Assembly (NCBI GenBank): GCA_004335635.1
Contig: QAXH01001425.1
Span: 1 to 64,000 of the forward strand
Length of the DNA stretch: 64,000 bases
DNA from: Chloromonas sp. AAM2
Taxonomy: Eukaryota > Chlorophyta > Chlorophyceae > Chlamydomonadales > Chlamydomonadaceae
Direction: 5' to 3'
Under the pieces are notes generated by a model. It was given only the letters and a program-made list of their open reading frames with translations. It made no database searches and was not told the origin of the DNA. Below are positions 23,697 through 35,512 of the stretch, piece after piece. Within the stretch, counting starts at the first letter, position 1. Every line of letters starts with the position of its first letter. A program made the translations under genes and the position numbers.

Positions 23697-26600
23697 TCAT
23701 GCCAGAATACGTCCATCTAGAGCAGTGAGGCAGGTACAGGACCAACTGCGGAGACCCACGGCGTTGCGCGGTTCAGCGGGGAGGGAAATCTGTGCTGCTG
23801 TGCTCTGCAACAGCACTTGCTCAGCACTCGGCTCTGATGTCAGCGGCAACTGCTGCAGCGCTGGCAATGCCTGTTTCTGATGCTGCTGGTGTTTGTGTGG
23901 CTGCTGGTTGTGCTGCTGCTGCAGTCCAGCCTGACTGCGGCTGCCACCACATGACGGGCTGCTAGACCGGCTGGGAAACAAGCTAGCATCGTCACTGCTT
24001 CCCCCACGGCTTGGATGCCGCAGGTGTGGTTGCACGGCAACAACAGGCGCAGCAGGAACGCCAGGAGCATGGCGTCTCTGAAGTGACAGGAAAGCTGTGG
24101 CAGCAGCGCTGTGGAAGACGGCATCAGCAACCGGCCTGCTGGGGTCTCCGCCCAGTGGTGAGGCTTCCTCGCTGAACACCGCTTGACTGCCTGGCCTGAC
24201 CTGAAGAGACGTAGAAAATGACATTGCTGAGCATGTGGTGGCATCACTACTACCGCTGGCTTGGCGAAAGGGGCACTCATTGCCTGATGCATCCATCATC
24301 GCAACATTGGATGTCACTGAATGGTGGAACGTTGGGAGCGTCAAGGCAGACCCTGTTGACATGCTGACCAGGTCACTGCTCTCATTCATGTGATCCCTTC
24401 CAGACAAGCGTGACTCGCACAGCAATGAAGTGGCGGAAACCTCCAACCCAAGGGAAGGCTGTGAGTTGAGTCGCTGGTGCGGTGACGGCACACTAGACGA
24501 GCATGCTGATGAGCTGAGCAGGGCCTCTGGATCCACACCCATGGCTTCGATAAGCTGCATGGCGCCCATGGTCAGCTCAGTGTCTGTCCAACGCGGCATG
24601 AGCCTCATTAACAACCGCGGTAACCCACGCTGGGTCAACAAGCTTGTGACAATGGAGTGGTACTTGACCAGCTTGTTCAACGTGTATAGTACGGCAACGA
24701 TTACATCTGGGTACTGGTCGACAGCGGATAAGGCACGGAGGAGGTGGCCGAGGCAGGACTCAGTGGCCATCTGGTTGCGGCATGGCCCGGCATCCTCTGC
24801 CAATGCGCTGATAACACATGATGCCGTGTTGCAGATGGACTTTGTGGGGTGCGCGATCAGTGCTAGCACTGCTGCCACTGCGCCCACTGTGGCAAAGAGC
24901 GGCTTGTAGGCTTCGTGAGCTGAGAGGCTGAGCAGGACAGCCAGTGCGCCTTCGCATGTGCATGGGTCGCGCAGCAGGGGCACAACGAGAGGCAGCACTA
25001 GCGCCCAAAGCTCGATGTGTTCAGGCCCAGCCGCCTCCGCACACCATCTGAGAAACTTGCACACTTTGGCAACTACCACGTATGGCTGGTGGTGCTTGGC
25101 CAGAATGCATGACGCGGCAAGCAGCAGCTGCGGCTCTAGTAGGGTCATTGCATGGGGCTGGCCTTTGAAGGAGATCTTGCGAATGTGGCAGAGCACCTCT
25201 AGCAGGTGAGGTGCGCTTGCATGGGCGTTCATGAGGCCCAAGATGCCGTCCTTGCCAGCATGAGCCCAAACACGCTCCTGCGTAACAGAACGGCAGGCAG
25301 CACCAGCAGTCAGTTGCAGGAGGCGCGCCTTGCAGTTGAATGGTCAGCTCAGTTGGGAATTAACCAACTACCGTATGGCCAGTAGCTTGTCACTGCTCGC
25401 AGGGAGTGAACCTATCACGCCATGCTGTCTATGAATGAAGCCATGCTACAACTGCAATACTGCACACATCCGAAGAGCTGCACATGAGGCGACAGTGATC
25501 ATGTGTGGGGCCTCACCTTCTCTGCATCATCATTCTTGACCAGGCTGCACACACAGTCCAATACCATCCTGAGCAACGTCCAGTCAGTCTCCCGTGTGAA
25601 GAGGGACATGAGCAAGCTGAGCCCGCTCAGCTCGTGCACAACCTTGCGATTGGCCTTGTCCAACAGCAGGAATGAGAGGGTGTCCAGGCAGCAGCGTAGT
25701 GCTTGGTCGTCACACTCTGACTGGATCATGGACATGAGGGGACCAATAGCGCCAGTGTTCCTGCAAAAATGTGCAACGTTGCATTGCGTCAACTAAAGAG
25801 CAAGAGCAACATTGTTTTGTATTGCAAAGTGGAGCAGTTGTGCGGGCAAAGGATTGCAGTGCATTACATAGCGTTGTAGCATAACGTTGCATCATGGCCA
25901 GCAGCACTGCAAGTTTGCTGCTGCACAAACTAAGAATGGAGATCTTAATGACTGTATTCAACGCCGGCCATCCAAAGAACTGCAGCTGTGAGGCATGGCC
26001 AGCATGCCGTAATCAGCCATGACTAGGGGCCCAGAGCATAAGCGCACTCACTTGCACATGTCCGCCTTCTGGGCACTGATGGACAAGCATGGTGTGAATG
26101 CGCGGGTAGCTTCAGACAGCACCCTCTTGGCCAAGGCGATGCGGCGTGATGAAGGGCCGGAGCCGCCACACTCAGAATCAGAGCATTCAGAACAATCGAA
26201 GGTCAGACCAGAAGAGCTGTGGGCTAGGTTGCTGGAGCTGCCAAGGAAGCCTCCAGATGCTGCAAGCATGCACAGTGACAGGTCCATCAGTCAGGTCATG
26301 ATTGGCATGGGTGTGTGGTGCATGCTGCTTATGCTTGATGGCGCCAAGAGCGTGCTTGCCTGCGTGCCAGGGCAGTGCATGATGTAGGCAGTGCATCCTG
26401 CATCACGAATAATGCTGTAGTAGGCACTGATACCAGGTCCACTTTTCCCACCTCTGATCGCGAAGCGTCGCTAACTTCTGGGCCAAAGGAGACACTCTGA
26501 TCAACTAACCTGCTCGTCGAACGCGCCCTTGCAGCAGAAAGAGGCCCTCCATGCTTTTGTCGTGTCCTTCTGGTATGTCAGAATCCGCGCATTTGCCGCG

Positions 26601-27302
26601 GCTACGCGGGATAGCCGCAACGCACTGCTTGCGGTCCTGTCGCTGGCCTGACTGGGGCGGTCCAGCGGCCGAGTCACTGCCCTGCTGTGTGCGCTTTTCC
26701 TGATGCTTTGTGTGGCGATCTGCGGAGAGGCAGCAGCAACAGCATAGTGTTCAAGCGCTCATGCTGCTCTTCTTGTTGTGCTGCTTGTTGCGGGAAATGG
26801 TGGAGTATGGGCGAGCACCAAGTACTGGAAAAAGGGTCTGCTGACGCTGTCCCTGTCCCCCCGGCCGTGCTTGTGCTGCTCTTGGCAGCGCTGCTAAATG
26901 CCTCGAGTATGCTGTTGCGTCTGCAACTGGAGCCGTTGGCCGGGGACTTGGTCAGCTGGCTGACCTTGCAGCATAGCTGGCACAGGGCATTACCCAAGTG
27001 CGGCGGACAAGCGGACAAGAAGTACATTGACGGCCGTGCATACCTGCTTCGGGGTTTTGGCTGCGGGAATGTCCTGGATCACGCCTGCAGACTTGGGAAC
27101 TTGGGGGAGCCTGATGATGTGGCAGTGGGAGTGGAGGACGCGTTGTGGAATTCTTGCACTGCTCCTTGTCTGCGAGTGTTTGCCAAAAGATACGGGGGGC
27201 TACTGCTCTGTACTGGGTCCAGAGGGCCGTGGACCGCCCATTGCAGCGGAAAAACGGAAACGGTGCCAGCCTGGCAGCAACCAACTTTCGGAAAGCGCCC
27301 AT
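23697..27302 (-). CDS. Armadillo-repeat protein (N-terminus uncertain)
   Basis: Well-supported exons, all in phase: 26510-26719, 26052-26259, 25517-25760 and 23697-25277. The middle is a helical-repeat domain of ARM type: NTGAIGPLMSMIQSECDDQA, LRCCLDTLSFLLLDKANRK, GLSLLMSLF, EVLCHIRKISFKG, GALAVLLSLSAHEAYKPLF, VLALIAHPTKSICNTASCVI, and MGAMQLIEAMGVDPEALL. Such domains bind partner proteins; no enzymatic motif is present. About 270 C-terminal residues are Ser/Gln/His-rich and look disordered. The N-terminal exon has a Ser/Cys/Glu stretch (GLTFDCSECSDSECGGSG). Upstream, 26740-27302 holds further likely coding sequence (CQLCCKVSQLTKSPANGSSC) that I could not splice with confidence, so the start given is approximate. 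It diverges from the CUSTOS-like gene with a short shared promoter. Location and role unknown. Confidence 0.7.
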
Positions 27303-27417
27303 TCCATCACTTTTTTGAATCGCTGGCTGTGAGGTGGCCTGCGCGCTGACGCTTTTGGGATCGGGGCGAATCGCCGGAGCCGGTGTCGCCTATCGCTATT
27401 GGGTTGTGCACAGCTCG
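27303..27417. promoter_or_regulatory. Candidate bidirectional promoter
   Basis: The ARM gene (-) and the CUSTOS-like gene (+) start back to back here with only about 100 to 200 bases between likely start codons. The stretch is GC-rich (GGGATCGGGGCGAATCGCCG, CGGTGTCGCCTATCGC) without a TATA box, as in many housekeeping divergent promoters. Confidence 0.4.
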
Positions 27418-29752
27418 ATGCCAAGCAACGACAGCGACGTCAGCAGTGGGAGCAGCAGCGAGGAGGATGAAGCGGCGGCAAGGATTGCTGCAGTGGTGGT
27501 GTCTGCAGCTGATGTGTCCAGAGAGCAGCAACGCGTCGCGATGCAGGTACAGATCATGCATGCGCAGTTGTCGCATGGGACATGTAACGCTTTATTTGTC
27601 ACGGAGATCATGCATGTGCCACAACCCTCAGCCTGCACAGCCTCACAAGATGCTTAAGCGGCGGCCTGGTGCACTTAAGTTCAACATTGTGTTTCTGTAC
27701 ACAGGGGCACCAGAAGCTGCACAAACAATCGGCAAAACCTGGAAGTGCCAGCCACTCCGGAGCGAAGAATGCGGAATCAGATGCATTAGTTGGTCAAGTG
27801 ACTGCCGTGGAGGTTCAGACTGAAGAGGGTGGACTAGCTGATGCACACAAGACAGGCACTGATGTGCAAGCGTTGGGCATTGTGGAGCGCAGGGTGAGGA
27901 ACACTTGCCAGTTGGAAGTGATACCCGTCTACATCTGCATCCTAACCTATGCATGCAAGCATGGGCTGAATCATCTAGCGTCAAGTCCATGCATGCTGTA
28001 CAGTGGCTTGCTTCCACGTTTGTCACGGGCGAAGCACGGGCACGATCAGACTTGTACCACCGATCCCAGCTTGTCAAGTTTGCATGTCTCCAACTTGACT
28101 GCATCTCATGCCTGTGATCGCTGAGCAGCATGAAACACACCGCATGCCAAATCAGTCAGCATTGACCTTGTAAGCCAGCCAAGCTGGTCGTTTCATACGC
28201 ACACATGCTGTCCTGTACATCACACCAGCATCATCGCAGTTTCACTGCATCAACCATGCGTAGATTGCCGCTGCCCTGGACAAGCGCTTGGAGCAGCTGA
28301 TGCCACCACTAGTGCCTGCCACTGCTGGCAAGCCATCCTCAGCGAAGCAGGCGAAGGGCGAAAAGAAGCAGAGTCCATGCGAGGAGGACTTGGGTTGTGG
28401 CGTGCGGTTGTTCAGGCGGTCCAAGCCAAATGCACCAGTGCTGCTGCCGCCAGGTGAATGCCCACAGGGTTGAGTACGTATGCAAGCCAGTTAACAGCGT
28501 CTCAATCAGCCTCGTCCTCCTTTGGCGCCTCGGGTTTGTTGTTGCCAGCTGGTGCCTGAAGGGGTCTGCCTGGTGCCTGAAGGGGCTGAGGGGTCGTGTG
28601 CCCAGCTCCTGCAAGTTGATGGACTACCAGTTGCTTGCTGCTGGACATGACAAACATGCCAAAGACTAGTCGGCCATTTTCGCGCCATTTTCGCCATTAG
28701 TGCAACATCATCTGGACTAATACAATCCAGCCCATTCAAATGGTCTGATACGTTTGATATGCGATGAATAAAATGGCAATAAGAATAACAATGTAGCTAG
28801 TGTGTGCATACAAGGCCGTGTGTGATCATGCATGCCGATCATCATGCCACCCACGCACATCTGAATCTGCTAAAATGGCCAACCTGTGGTCCACCTTCTT
28901 TGCCTGGTGGCTTCATCCAGCCTGCCGTGGTGTATAACCTTGCCCCCTGCTGTCTAGTATGCCGGCATGAGGTTTAAACTCTGCCTAATCGCACAATCGC
29001 ACTTTGTCAGCTGTACCGCAAGTGCAAGATACTAAAGCAAATGCCTGATTATGCCATACCATATGGCTGCATTGCTGGCTTGGCAAACGCAGCAAAGCAA
29101 CGGTCAGTGCGTGCATGTTTGGTGTGCAGAACCTGTGCAAGTGGAAGCTAGCACCGCGGGACACAAGCGCCGCCTGACTGCCGAACTTGTGGATGGCTTC
29201 AAGGCGAGACGGGCTCGAGCGGAACTCGCCCTGCTCCAGGGCCTGCTGCCAAAGGAGGCCAAGACGCAGCCCACCAACTGTCTAGCAAACCAGCCACAGG
29301 ATTCTATGTATGTGATGCATGAGGACAGGCAGACCGATGCAGGCGGCACTGTGGGTGCAGAGGCTTTGGCTGATGGATTCCAAGCATCTGTGCACCAGGC
29401 AATTCGGCATCTGAAAAAGAGCATGCTGCCAGCGTCAAAGCAGGCCAAGGCATTGAGAAAAGCATTGAAACAATCAGCAGTGGAAGGCGCAGCTATTATT
29501 CTAGCGGCAGCAGTGCAAGAACCAGCAGCAGATGCCGCACCAGTGTTGCGTGAGAAGAAAAAACGCAAAAAGAAAAAGAGACCGAAAGAGGGGGCTGAGA
29601 CGACAGGCAAAGCAGGGCAGCCAGCAGCAGGAGCTGTGGCTGAGCAGCCGCAGAAGCGGCTTGTGCAGGTGGATGGCGTAGTGGTGGAAGCACGTAAGGA
29701 CTGGGTGCCGTTCGAAGCCCGCACTGCCAAGCTGATGGGGCTGGCAACTTGA
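27418..29752 (+). CDS. CUSTOS-like nuclear protein (tentative)
   Basis: Four exons in phase (27418-27546, 27705-27893, 28264-28453, 29130-29752) encode about 376 residues. The N-terminus is acidic and serine-rich (MPSNDSDVSSGSSSEEDEA), followed by a Ser/Lys-rich linker. Exon 3 carries IAAALDKRLEQLMPP and, 35 residues on, DLGCGVRLFRRSKPNAPVL. That spacing recalls CUSTOS (animal C12orf43), which has a short conserved K-L-G-x-L-L-D helix, then a G-[FV]-R-L-F motif, then a lysine-rich tail. Here too the tail is strongly basic (EKKKRKKKKRPKE), a clear nuclear or nucleolar targeting signal. Exon 4 adds a long helical region and a final conserved-looking KRLVQVDGVVVEARKDWVPF. The gene model is firm; the family name is an inference from a weak resemblance. 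TGTAA at about 29914 fits as poly(A) signal. Confidence 0.7.
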
Positions 29753-30262
29753 CATGACAACACAATTTGGGGAAAGAAAAGTCATGTCAATGATTAGTAG
29801 ATTCAGCAAACTCAGAGATTTCACATCTGGCAAACTTCTCTTTTTTATCTTTTTTCATCATCTGTCATCTATTTACTATCACGTTCGGTCTGACGCTTGC
29901 GGTCCTTGAATCTGTGTAAAATGAGTGATTGTAGGTAGGGTGCAGCTTGCCATGCCAATGTGTTTGTTGGGTGCGCTTGTCGGTCTGTCAAACGCCAACC
30001 AAGCATAGTTGCTGGGTTCAGTAAAGTGAGCTTGACACCACTTGGAACAGAGGAACAGATAAAAAAAAGAAGTTTGCCAGTTCTGGGACATTTCTAGGAG
30101 CCAGCTGTGCCAAGAAGAGACCTTGCAGGCCTTGGACTTGTAGAGCACGAGCCTTCCCATCATGCATCCTGACTAGAGTCGTAATCCTCGTGCGCTCGTG
30201 ACAGGTGCACGACCTCAGAAAAGTAGCGGACATGTCTCGAACTTGTCTCGACGCACCATGGC
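29753..30262. other. Intergenic; start of the repeat-rich accessory stretch
   Basis: 3' flank of the CUSTOS-like gene with a T-rich tract near 29840-29860 and dispersed motif copy 4. No gene seen. Confidence 0.4.
30061..30093 (-). repeat. GTCCCAGAACTGGCAAAC dispersed motif, copy 4
   Basis: Full copy with an eight-base T-run. The upstream flank CTCCTAGAAAT is shared with copy 6. Confidence 0.85.
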
Positions 30263-30304
30263 GGCACATGTCCTAAGGCCGAGTCGCGCATATATATTCA
30301 AGAG
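30263..30304 (+). promoter_or_regulatory. TATA-containing core-promoter-like module, copy B
   Basis: Second copy of the module at 8131-8172, with CATATATATTCA and the shared GTCGC and CCTAAGG/CGTAAGG context. Confidence 0.4.
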
Positions 30305-30398
30305 CGCGTCCTCTGGGTGCCATCCATCGCGTGCCTAGCATTTCCATCACCATGCTGCTCGTGTTCTTCCTACAGCCACCGCTGGCAACAACAGGGTC

Positions 30399-30623
30399 AT
30401 GGAAGATGGCCACAAGCAAGCAGCACACAAGGGCGCAGCAGGATCTGGCACCTCCAAGAACCAAGGCCACGGACCTCAGCCACCTGGCTCACGGGCAGCC
30501 ATCCCAGTTGGCACGGATGTGGGTGTTTGCCCCAGCTGTGGGGAGAGGGGCCCTAAGGGGCGAAAGCACAACCAGCCAAGGCGACCAGGAACCCCTTTGA
30601 AATCTTGTGGCAGGTACAAGTAG
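30399..30623 (+). CDS. Possible small protein with a CPSC motif
   Basis: Unrecognised 74-residue frame starting about 95 bases after TATA module B. It ends in VCPSCGERGPKGRK followed by an Arg/Pro-rich tail and SCGRYK, which could form a CxxC-type zinc site with the final cysteine. A 5' intron ending at TTCCTACAG (30375) is possible. The same arrangement at 8.2 kb suggests two copies of one gene or element. Coding status unproven. Confidence 0.25.
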   Translation: MEDGHKQAAHKGAAGSGTSKNQGHGPQPPGSRAAIPVGTDVGVCPSCGERGPKGRKHNQPRRPGTPLKSCGRYK

Positions 30624-31000
30624 GTGGCTTTGTGGAGGACAGCTTTGTCGAGGCATGGAACTGGGAACGGTAGCATCAGTAGCCAACGACCGAGTTCTGA
30701 CATGCATGTACCATGCATCGCGTCACGTTTCAGGCAGCCAATGTGCGGCCTATGGGCCTATATACTTGTCTAAACCCTCATAGACTTCTGTTTGGGCTGG
30801 ACGCAAGTGTGTTTAGTGGTGAACTAACCACTGCCGGTGTTGTAGTTTGTTGACAAATGGCTTCAAAGTCCCAGTGGCAGATGACACTGACCCAACACCA
30901 CACTTTGCACACTTTCACCACCATAAAAAGTTAGTATGGACGCACTCCTGAAAATACTAGTTCCACAGACGACTGACAGCCTTATCACGGTGCCACACAG

Positions 31001-31035
31001 AAATTGTCCCAGAACTGGCAAACTTGTTTTTTTTT
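31001..31035 (+). repeat. GTCCCAGAACTGGCAAAC dispersed motif, copy 5
   Basis: Full copy with a nine-base T-run. Confidence 0.9.
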
Positions 31036-31720
31036 GCCATGCCAAAGTGGGGGCCTGGGATTTGCCCCTGGCATGGCCAAGACCTCTTTGCCTGTTGGGC
31101 TTGTGTGTGCAAAGATGCAACATTAGCACACCCTCGCTCCACCGAACTTGTTCAGAGATGTGGTGCTTGAATGTGGGTTTTGATGATCGCATCACGAGCC
31201 CCATAAGCGCATCAAGCGTGCTACCCTGACCTCTGTGCTGCTGATCAGGAGCACGTTGTGCAACGCAACCCCGTTGATATCAATTAGAGTCTTGTAACCA
31301 ATGTAGTCCCCATCATCATCATTTACTTTTTAGTCCCCTTGTCACTAGGCAATGTGTCAACCGGCTCGCTCAAAGGCGCAATAATGTGAACCTTGACGGT
31401 ACTGCCATGATAGGGTTGCGAGCAAAGCGCATGGTTGGGGTGCATGGGGTTGCATGGGTGACCAGGTCAGTGGCTGGTACGTGCCAGCCCTACAACACAA
31501 GCTCTCCTGGTATGGTGTGGCTGAAGCACAAAAGAACGCACTGAGTACTGGGTGTACAGTTCAGGCTAAGTAACTTGTGACAGTTACTTGTTTTCACAAC
31601 ACCTGCTTGTAATTGTCCGGTGTGTCTCTATTGTTGGTGGCGCAAACAGCAAGGAGTCGAAAAAAGAAGCGTGCCAGTTGCTCCCGGCACTTGCAACACC
31701 GGTCCCAGTGGTACTCCTAG

Positions 31721-31750
31721 AAATTGTCCCAGAACTGGCACACATCTTTT
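31721..31750 (+). repeat. GTCCCAGAACTGGCAAAC dispersed motif, copy 6
   Basis: Near-full copy (GGCACACATCTTTT), 720 bases after copy 5 in the same orientation. Confidence 0.85.
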
Positions 31751-33635
31751 CCCCCGTCTGGCAACAGTGTGTAGCAGGCTTAGCGGGATTGCAAGCCAAC
31801 GCCTACAGAGAGACCGGCTGGCGGCACTTGACGAAGGAGAGAGACCGACTGGCGGCAGAGTCGGTGGCAGAGCTTGTAATAGCGCCAAAGACGTCGAGAT
31901 TGGTTGAGTATATGCTGTTGTTGGCGAGCTGTGGATGTGAGAAAGCCCTTGTACAGTTCTGTAGGAAGTGGCTCGTGCGTCGCTAGCCATGACCATTTGC
32001 TGGCCAGCGGTGACATTGCGTAATCGCAGCAACGGCAGTGCAGCGAGAGAGTCACTGGAGAAAGCGAGTCGCTGCGGGCTGCGATGAAACGTACACACAA
32101 ATGTGCTCTTGCTGTGTGCAAATGCGGCGCCAGCCCAGTGTCTTGCAGCTGTCTAATCTGGCCCACGCGACAATGCCAGGCAGCCCACGCTGTTCAGTGT
32201 GCGCGTCGCACGAGTCCGACTCTGACTGATTGAAAATGCATCGCCTTGGGGCTGGAGCTGCAGCCTACGCAGTGGTATTACTGTGTTTGTACTGATTCAA
32301 TCCACGCGCCCAAGCAAAAGCGCACCAGAACAGTGTTGTCGCGCTGGACTACACGTGACGGCGGTTGAAACAGTACACTACTCAAGGGCCAAACGGCATG
32401 GTGTGGCACGGCAAAGCAGAACACCAAAGTGTGTCGCCTTTGGCCTTCTTTGACTCTTCCAGCTTGGAGCGTGCACAAGCGACCCGCTACACGTTGGTAC
32501 CTACCCCGTATTGGAAGCAAAGCTGTTCCAGTTGTTCCATAAACAGCATATTGCCCTACGATCATACTGGAGGGCCTGAGGCAGTCGCCCGGGCCAATGT
32601 GAAAACTTGAAGTGTTCTGGGTCTCGTCCAGAGCACGGCGGCCAATGACGGACAGCTCTGCTGCTCTGGCCACGTTGAGGCGAACGGCAGCTCTGCGCTG
32701 CCTCTGGTCCAACTCTTGCCCTGGACGTCAACAGGGATGCTTGCACACATACTTGAGGTCGAACTGCGGGCCGGTGCGCAGGCGAGCCGTTCTCGCGCAA
32801 GGCGTCGTTAGCGCATAGGCCGACAACAATACCAGGTGAATGGGGTACCGCCGGGCAACCTCACATTCAACTGTGTGTCAGGTCACAATACGGGCTGCAC
32901 ACGCTACTTCGTTACTGACTAGGATTGAAGAACTGGCATAATGTTGTCCAGAGTCGAGGTCGTCTGACAGCTTGTCTCCACACAAAATATACATTTGTGC
33001 CTTCCTGACGTGGGCTGTAGCATCCAGGCCTATGAATGTGTTGATAGCCATGTGGCAGCTCACCAGGGGCTTGTGTGCTCAAGTCGGCTCGGCATAGACT
33101 CCTCCAGCAACTGCACCTTCTGCCTGTGCCTGCGCTTGTGCAGATGATGAAGCGCTGAGGCAGGACAGTGTTTTGAGGTGAGCTCACTGTCACTATGGCA
33201 GTCCGAAAAGTAGTAGATACCACAGCTTTCATAGACTGAATAGCTCATGTAGAGGCATCAACCAAACGCTGTTTGCAAACTCTCCTCACAAGCACAGTAC
33301 TTGTGCAAATAAGTTTGAATCCGCTCCTGGACTCCTAACGTGCTTCAACGGCCAGTACATCTGGGCTGACCTGTAGCTCTCACACACGAAGCATACATAG
33401 TAGCTAACAAGCCAGGCTGCTGAGCATATCCTGTGCCATTGGCGCTATTGGGGAACTCGTAGCTTCTGGCAGTGGACGATAATGTGGGATGAGTATTAGC
33501 CACCTTGCCAACAGGATTTGTGGGCTCACAGGATGAGAGGGCTATAAAGACGGAAGACTTTCTTTCTAGGCTTGTACGAAATCAAATAAATAAATTAAAG
33601 GCAGCTGGTCGTAATCATGGTTGGTGCCTGGAAGA

Positions 33636-33658
33636 ACACACACACACACACACACACA
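33636..33658 (+). repeat. (CA)n microsatellite
   Basis: About eleven CA units. Confidence 0.9.
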
Positions 33659-33940
33659 AGCATGTGGATCATTCCAGCCCTGTGCCTCAGCTAGCCGTGG
33701 CCACAGACTAAGCACACACAGTTCAGGCGAGCATCACATATAGAATCATTCCAAAGCCACAAACAAAGGCCACAGACATTTCAGAGAGGCACCATCTGGG
33801 ATTTTGACACATCGCAGTGGTGGCCACTCCCATTCAGACTGCTTATCCCCGATAGCCTGAAAGAGGAAGAATTACAGGCCGCAGGTGGCCGTGATTGGAT
33901 GTCGCTTGACAGGCGTCCCACTTAAAGTTTAGAAATTTCC

Positions 33941-35300
33941 AATGGATCAGTAAAGAGTAGGGAGGTTGCCCTTCTCCTCAAGTGTTTTGTTGCATGAACT
34001 CATGGGCATGCGCTTCGGATGTGCTTGACCTTCGAGCTTAGGAGGTGTTGGGATGACAGGCATCAACAAGAAGAACATCAGTGGTGCATCTTGCAAGAAA
34101 TGTGGAGTTGGCATTTCAGCCTGGGCTGCAGATGAAAGCCCGGTGCGAGATATTGTTGGGATCAAAGCAGTTATTGTTTGTGCCTGCTTATGGAGCAATT
34201 GGCGCTTGTTCCTGCCAGTAATCACACCTACTTTTCCCTTGTGCCAGGGGGGGGGGGGGTAAAAGGGTTATAAAGTCCGTGACCTTATGATCAAAAATGG
34301 CCTCAGCTTTTTTAAAACTGGACCATTTTCGGAACCCACCCAGAAACGGCTCAGAATTACACGAAAAGGGGCTCAATCGAAAGCTCTTGTGAAGGCCTAT
34401 CCCCCGGACAACTTGGTTGCATAGTTCACTTGAACTTTGCCTCACTTATGGGTCATTAAAGCCCAGCCGGCCCTAACCGAACCCTAACCGCCACCCATGC
34501 CATAACAAACCACCCACAAGGCCAATCTGGGAAATGAAGGTGGTTTCGGATAGATCTTAACGAGCCGCAACCAGCCACATCTTCAAAAGCCTTGAATTCG
34601 TTGTGATTGAGCCGCAAAACAAAAAATACTCAAAAAAGGTCGGAAAAGTAGCTCGGGCCTTTGGGAGGACTTTTATACCACCCAGTCAACCATCTCAGAA
34701 TGACCTGAAACCTTGGATTCGAGCTCCTTACACCGTCAGCATTCGTCAAGTGGTTCAAAGATACCCACTCCCTCATATGGTCATTTTCTATTTACTCGCC
34801 CCCCCTCCCCCTCCCTGCTTATGCTCTCAGTTTTCCCACGGCACCTGCTCATTGCGGTGCGGGTACACTGGTGGAAGTGAAGTCTTGGTGGTGCTGCCTC
34901 TTGTGTTTGTCTGGGTTGATGCACGACCTGCCTCCCGCCCATGGCTATGGTCTCTGTGTGTTTGCTACCTTTGGTTGCCGGTGCCACAATCCCTGTCATG
35001 CCGCCTCGCTGGTGGGAGGCGGTGCTGATGCCTGGCCCACTTCAGGTGGTGTCTGACGTTCCTCTATGACTCATATTGAGTTCATTTGTCCGGTCTGGAA
35101 GATGCCAGGCTTCTTGATAACTCATATTGATCGGACACATCCCTTATGCGCATTGCGCGCATCGACGAAAAGACACCACCCCCATCAACAACAACAGAAA
35201 TCCCATCCAAGTTTAGAGTCAATCTTGTTGGCAAGACAATATTCAAGGATGAGCGGCTTGAATTGTTGAAGCAAGCTTATGAACGCTGCTGTCAGCCGCT
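33941..35300. other. Segment of different sequence character
   Basis: Compared with its surroundings this stretch looks poorer in TGCATG and richer in A/T blocks (AAAATGG, TTTTTTAAAACTGG). It contains a 13-base G run (34247-34259), imperfect CCCTAACCG units (about 34472-34492), and two ACTCATATTGA strings (about 35070 and 35120). No frame in it looks like a known protein. It may be an inserted element or low-copy repeat. Confidence 0.35.
34247..34259 (+). repeat. G13 homopolymer
   Basis: Thirteen consecutive G. Confidence 0.95.
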
Positions 35301-35481
35301 TACCCCTATAAGATGACTTGGGAACGGTACCCAATTAACAAGGGGACCCGATACCAACATCATGGGCAGGTTTTATCCTGCAGCTACGATGTTTACATTC
35401 AGATTGCTACTGGGTGCTTGCTCCAGGTAGCCTGGCAACTTGCAATTGGAGTCTGCCTTTTGCTTGTGGGCACTCCATCAC

Positions 35482-35512
35482 AAAAAGAGACGTTACCAGT
35501 TCTGGGACAATT
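35482..35512 (-). repeat. GTCCCAGAACTGGCAAAC dispersed motif, copy 7
   Basis: Diverged copy (CCAGAACTGGTAACGTC) with a short T-run. Confidence 0.8.

Larger units (their letters stand above)
30624..33940. other. Repeat-rich region without a defended gene
   Basis: Holds dispersed motif copies 5 and 6 and a short direct repeat (GAGAGACCG-CTGGCGGCA) at about 31809-31858. Frames at 31588-31986 (+) and 32278-32712 (-) exceed 130 codons but lack family motifs. The first runs through motif copy 6, which argues against coding. The second has a coherent stretch (RAAELSVIGRRALDETQNT) that might be an exon. Confidence 0.35.

Noticed and set aside
31588..31986. 132-codon plus-strand frame
   Set aside because: Part of its translation is the dispersed repeat motif; no family match.
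34472..34492. CCCTAACCG units as a telomeric repeat
   Set aside because: Only two imperfect units, and the green-plant telomere unit is normally TTTAGGG; too little to call.
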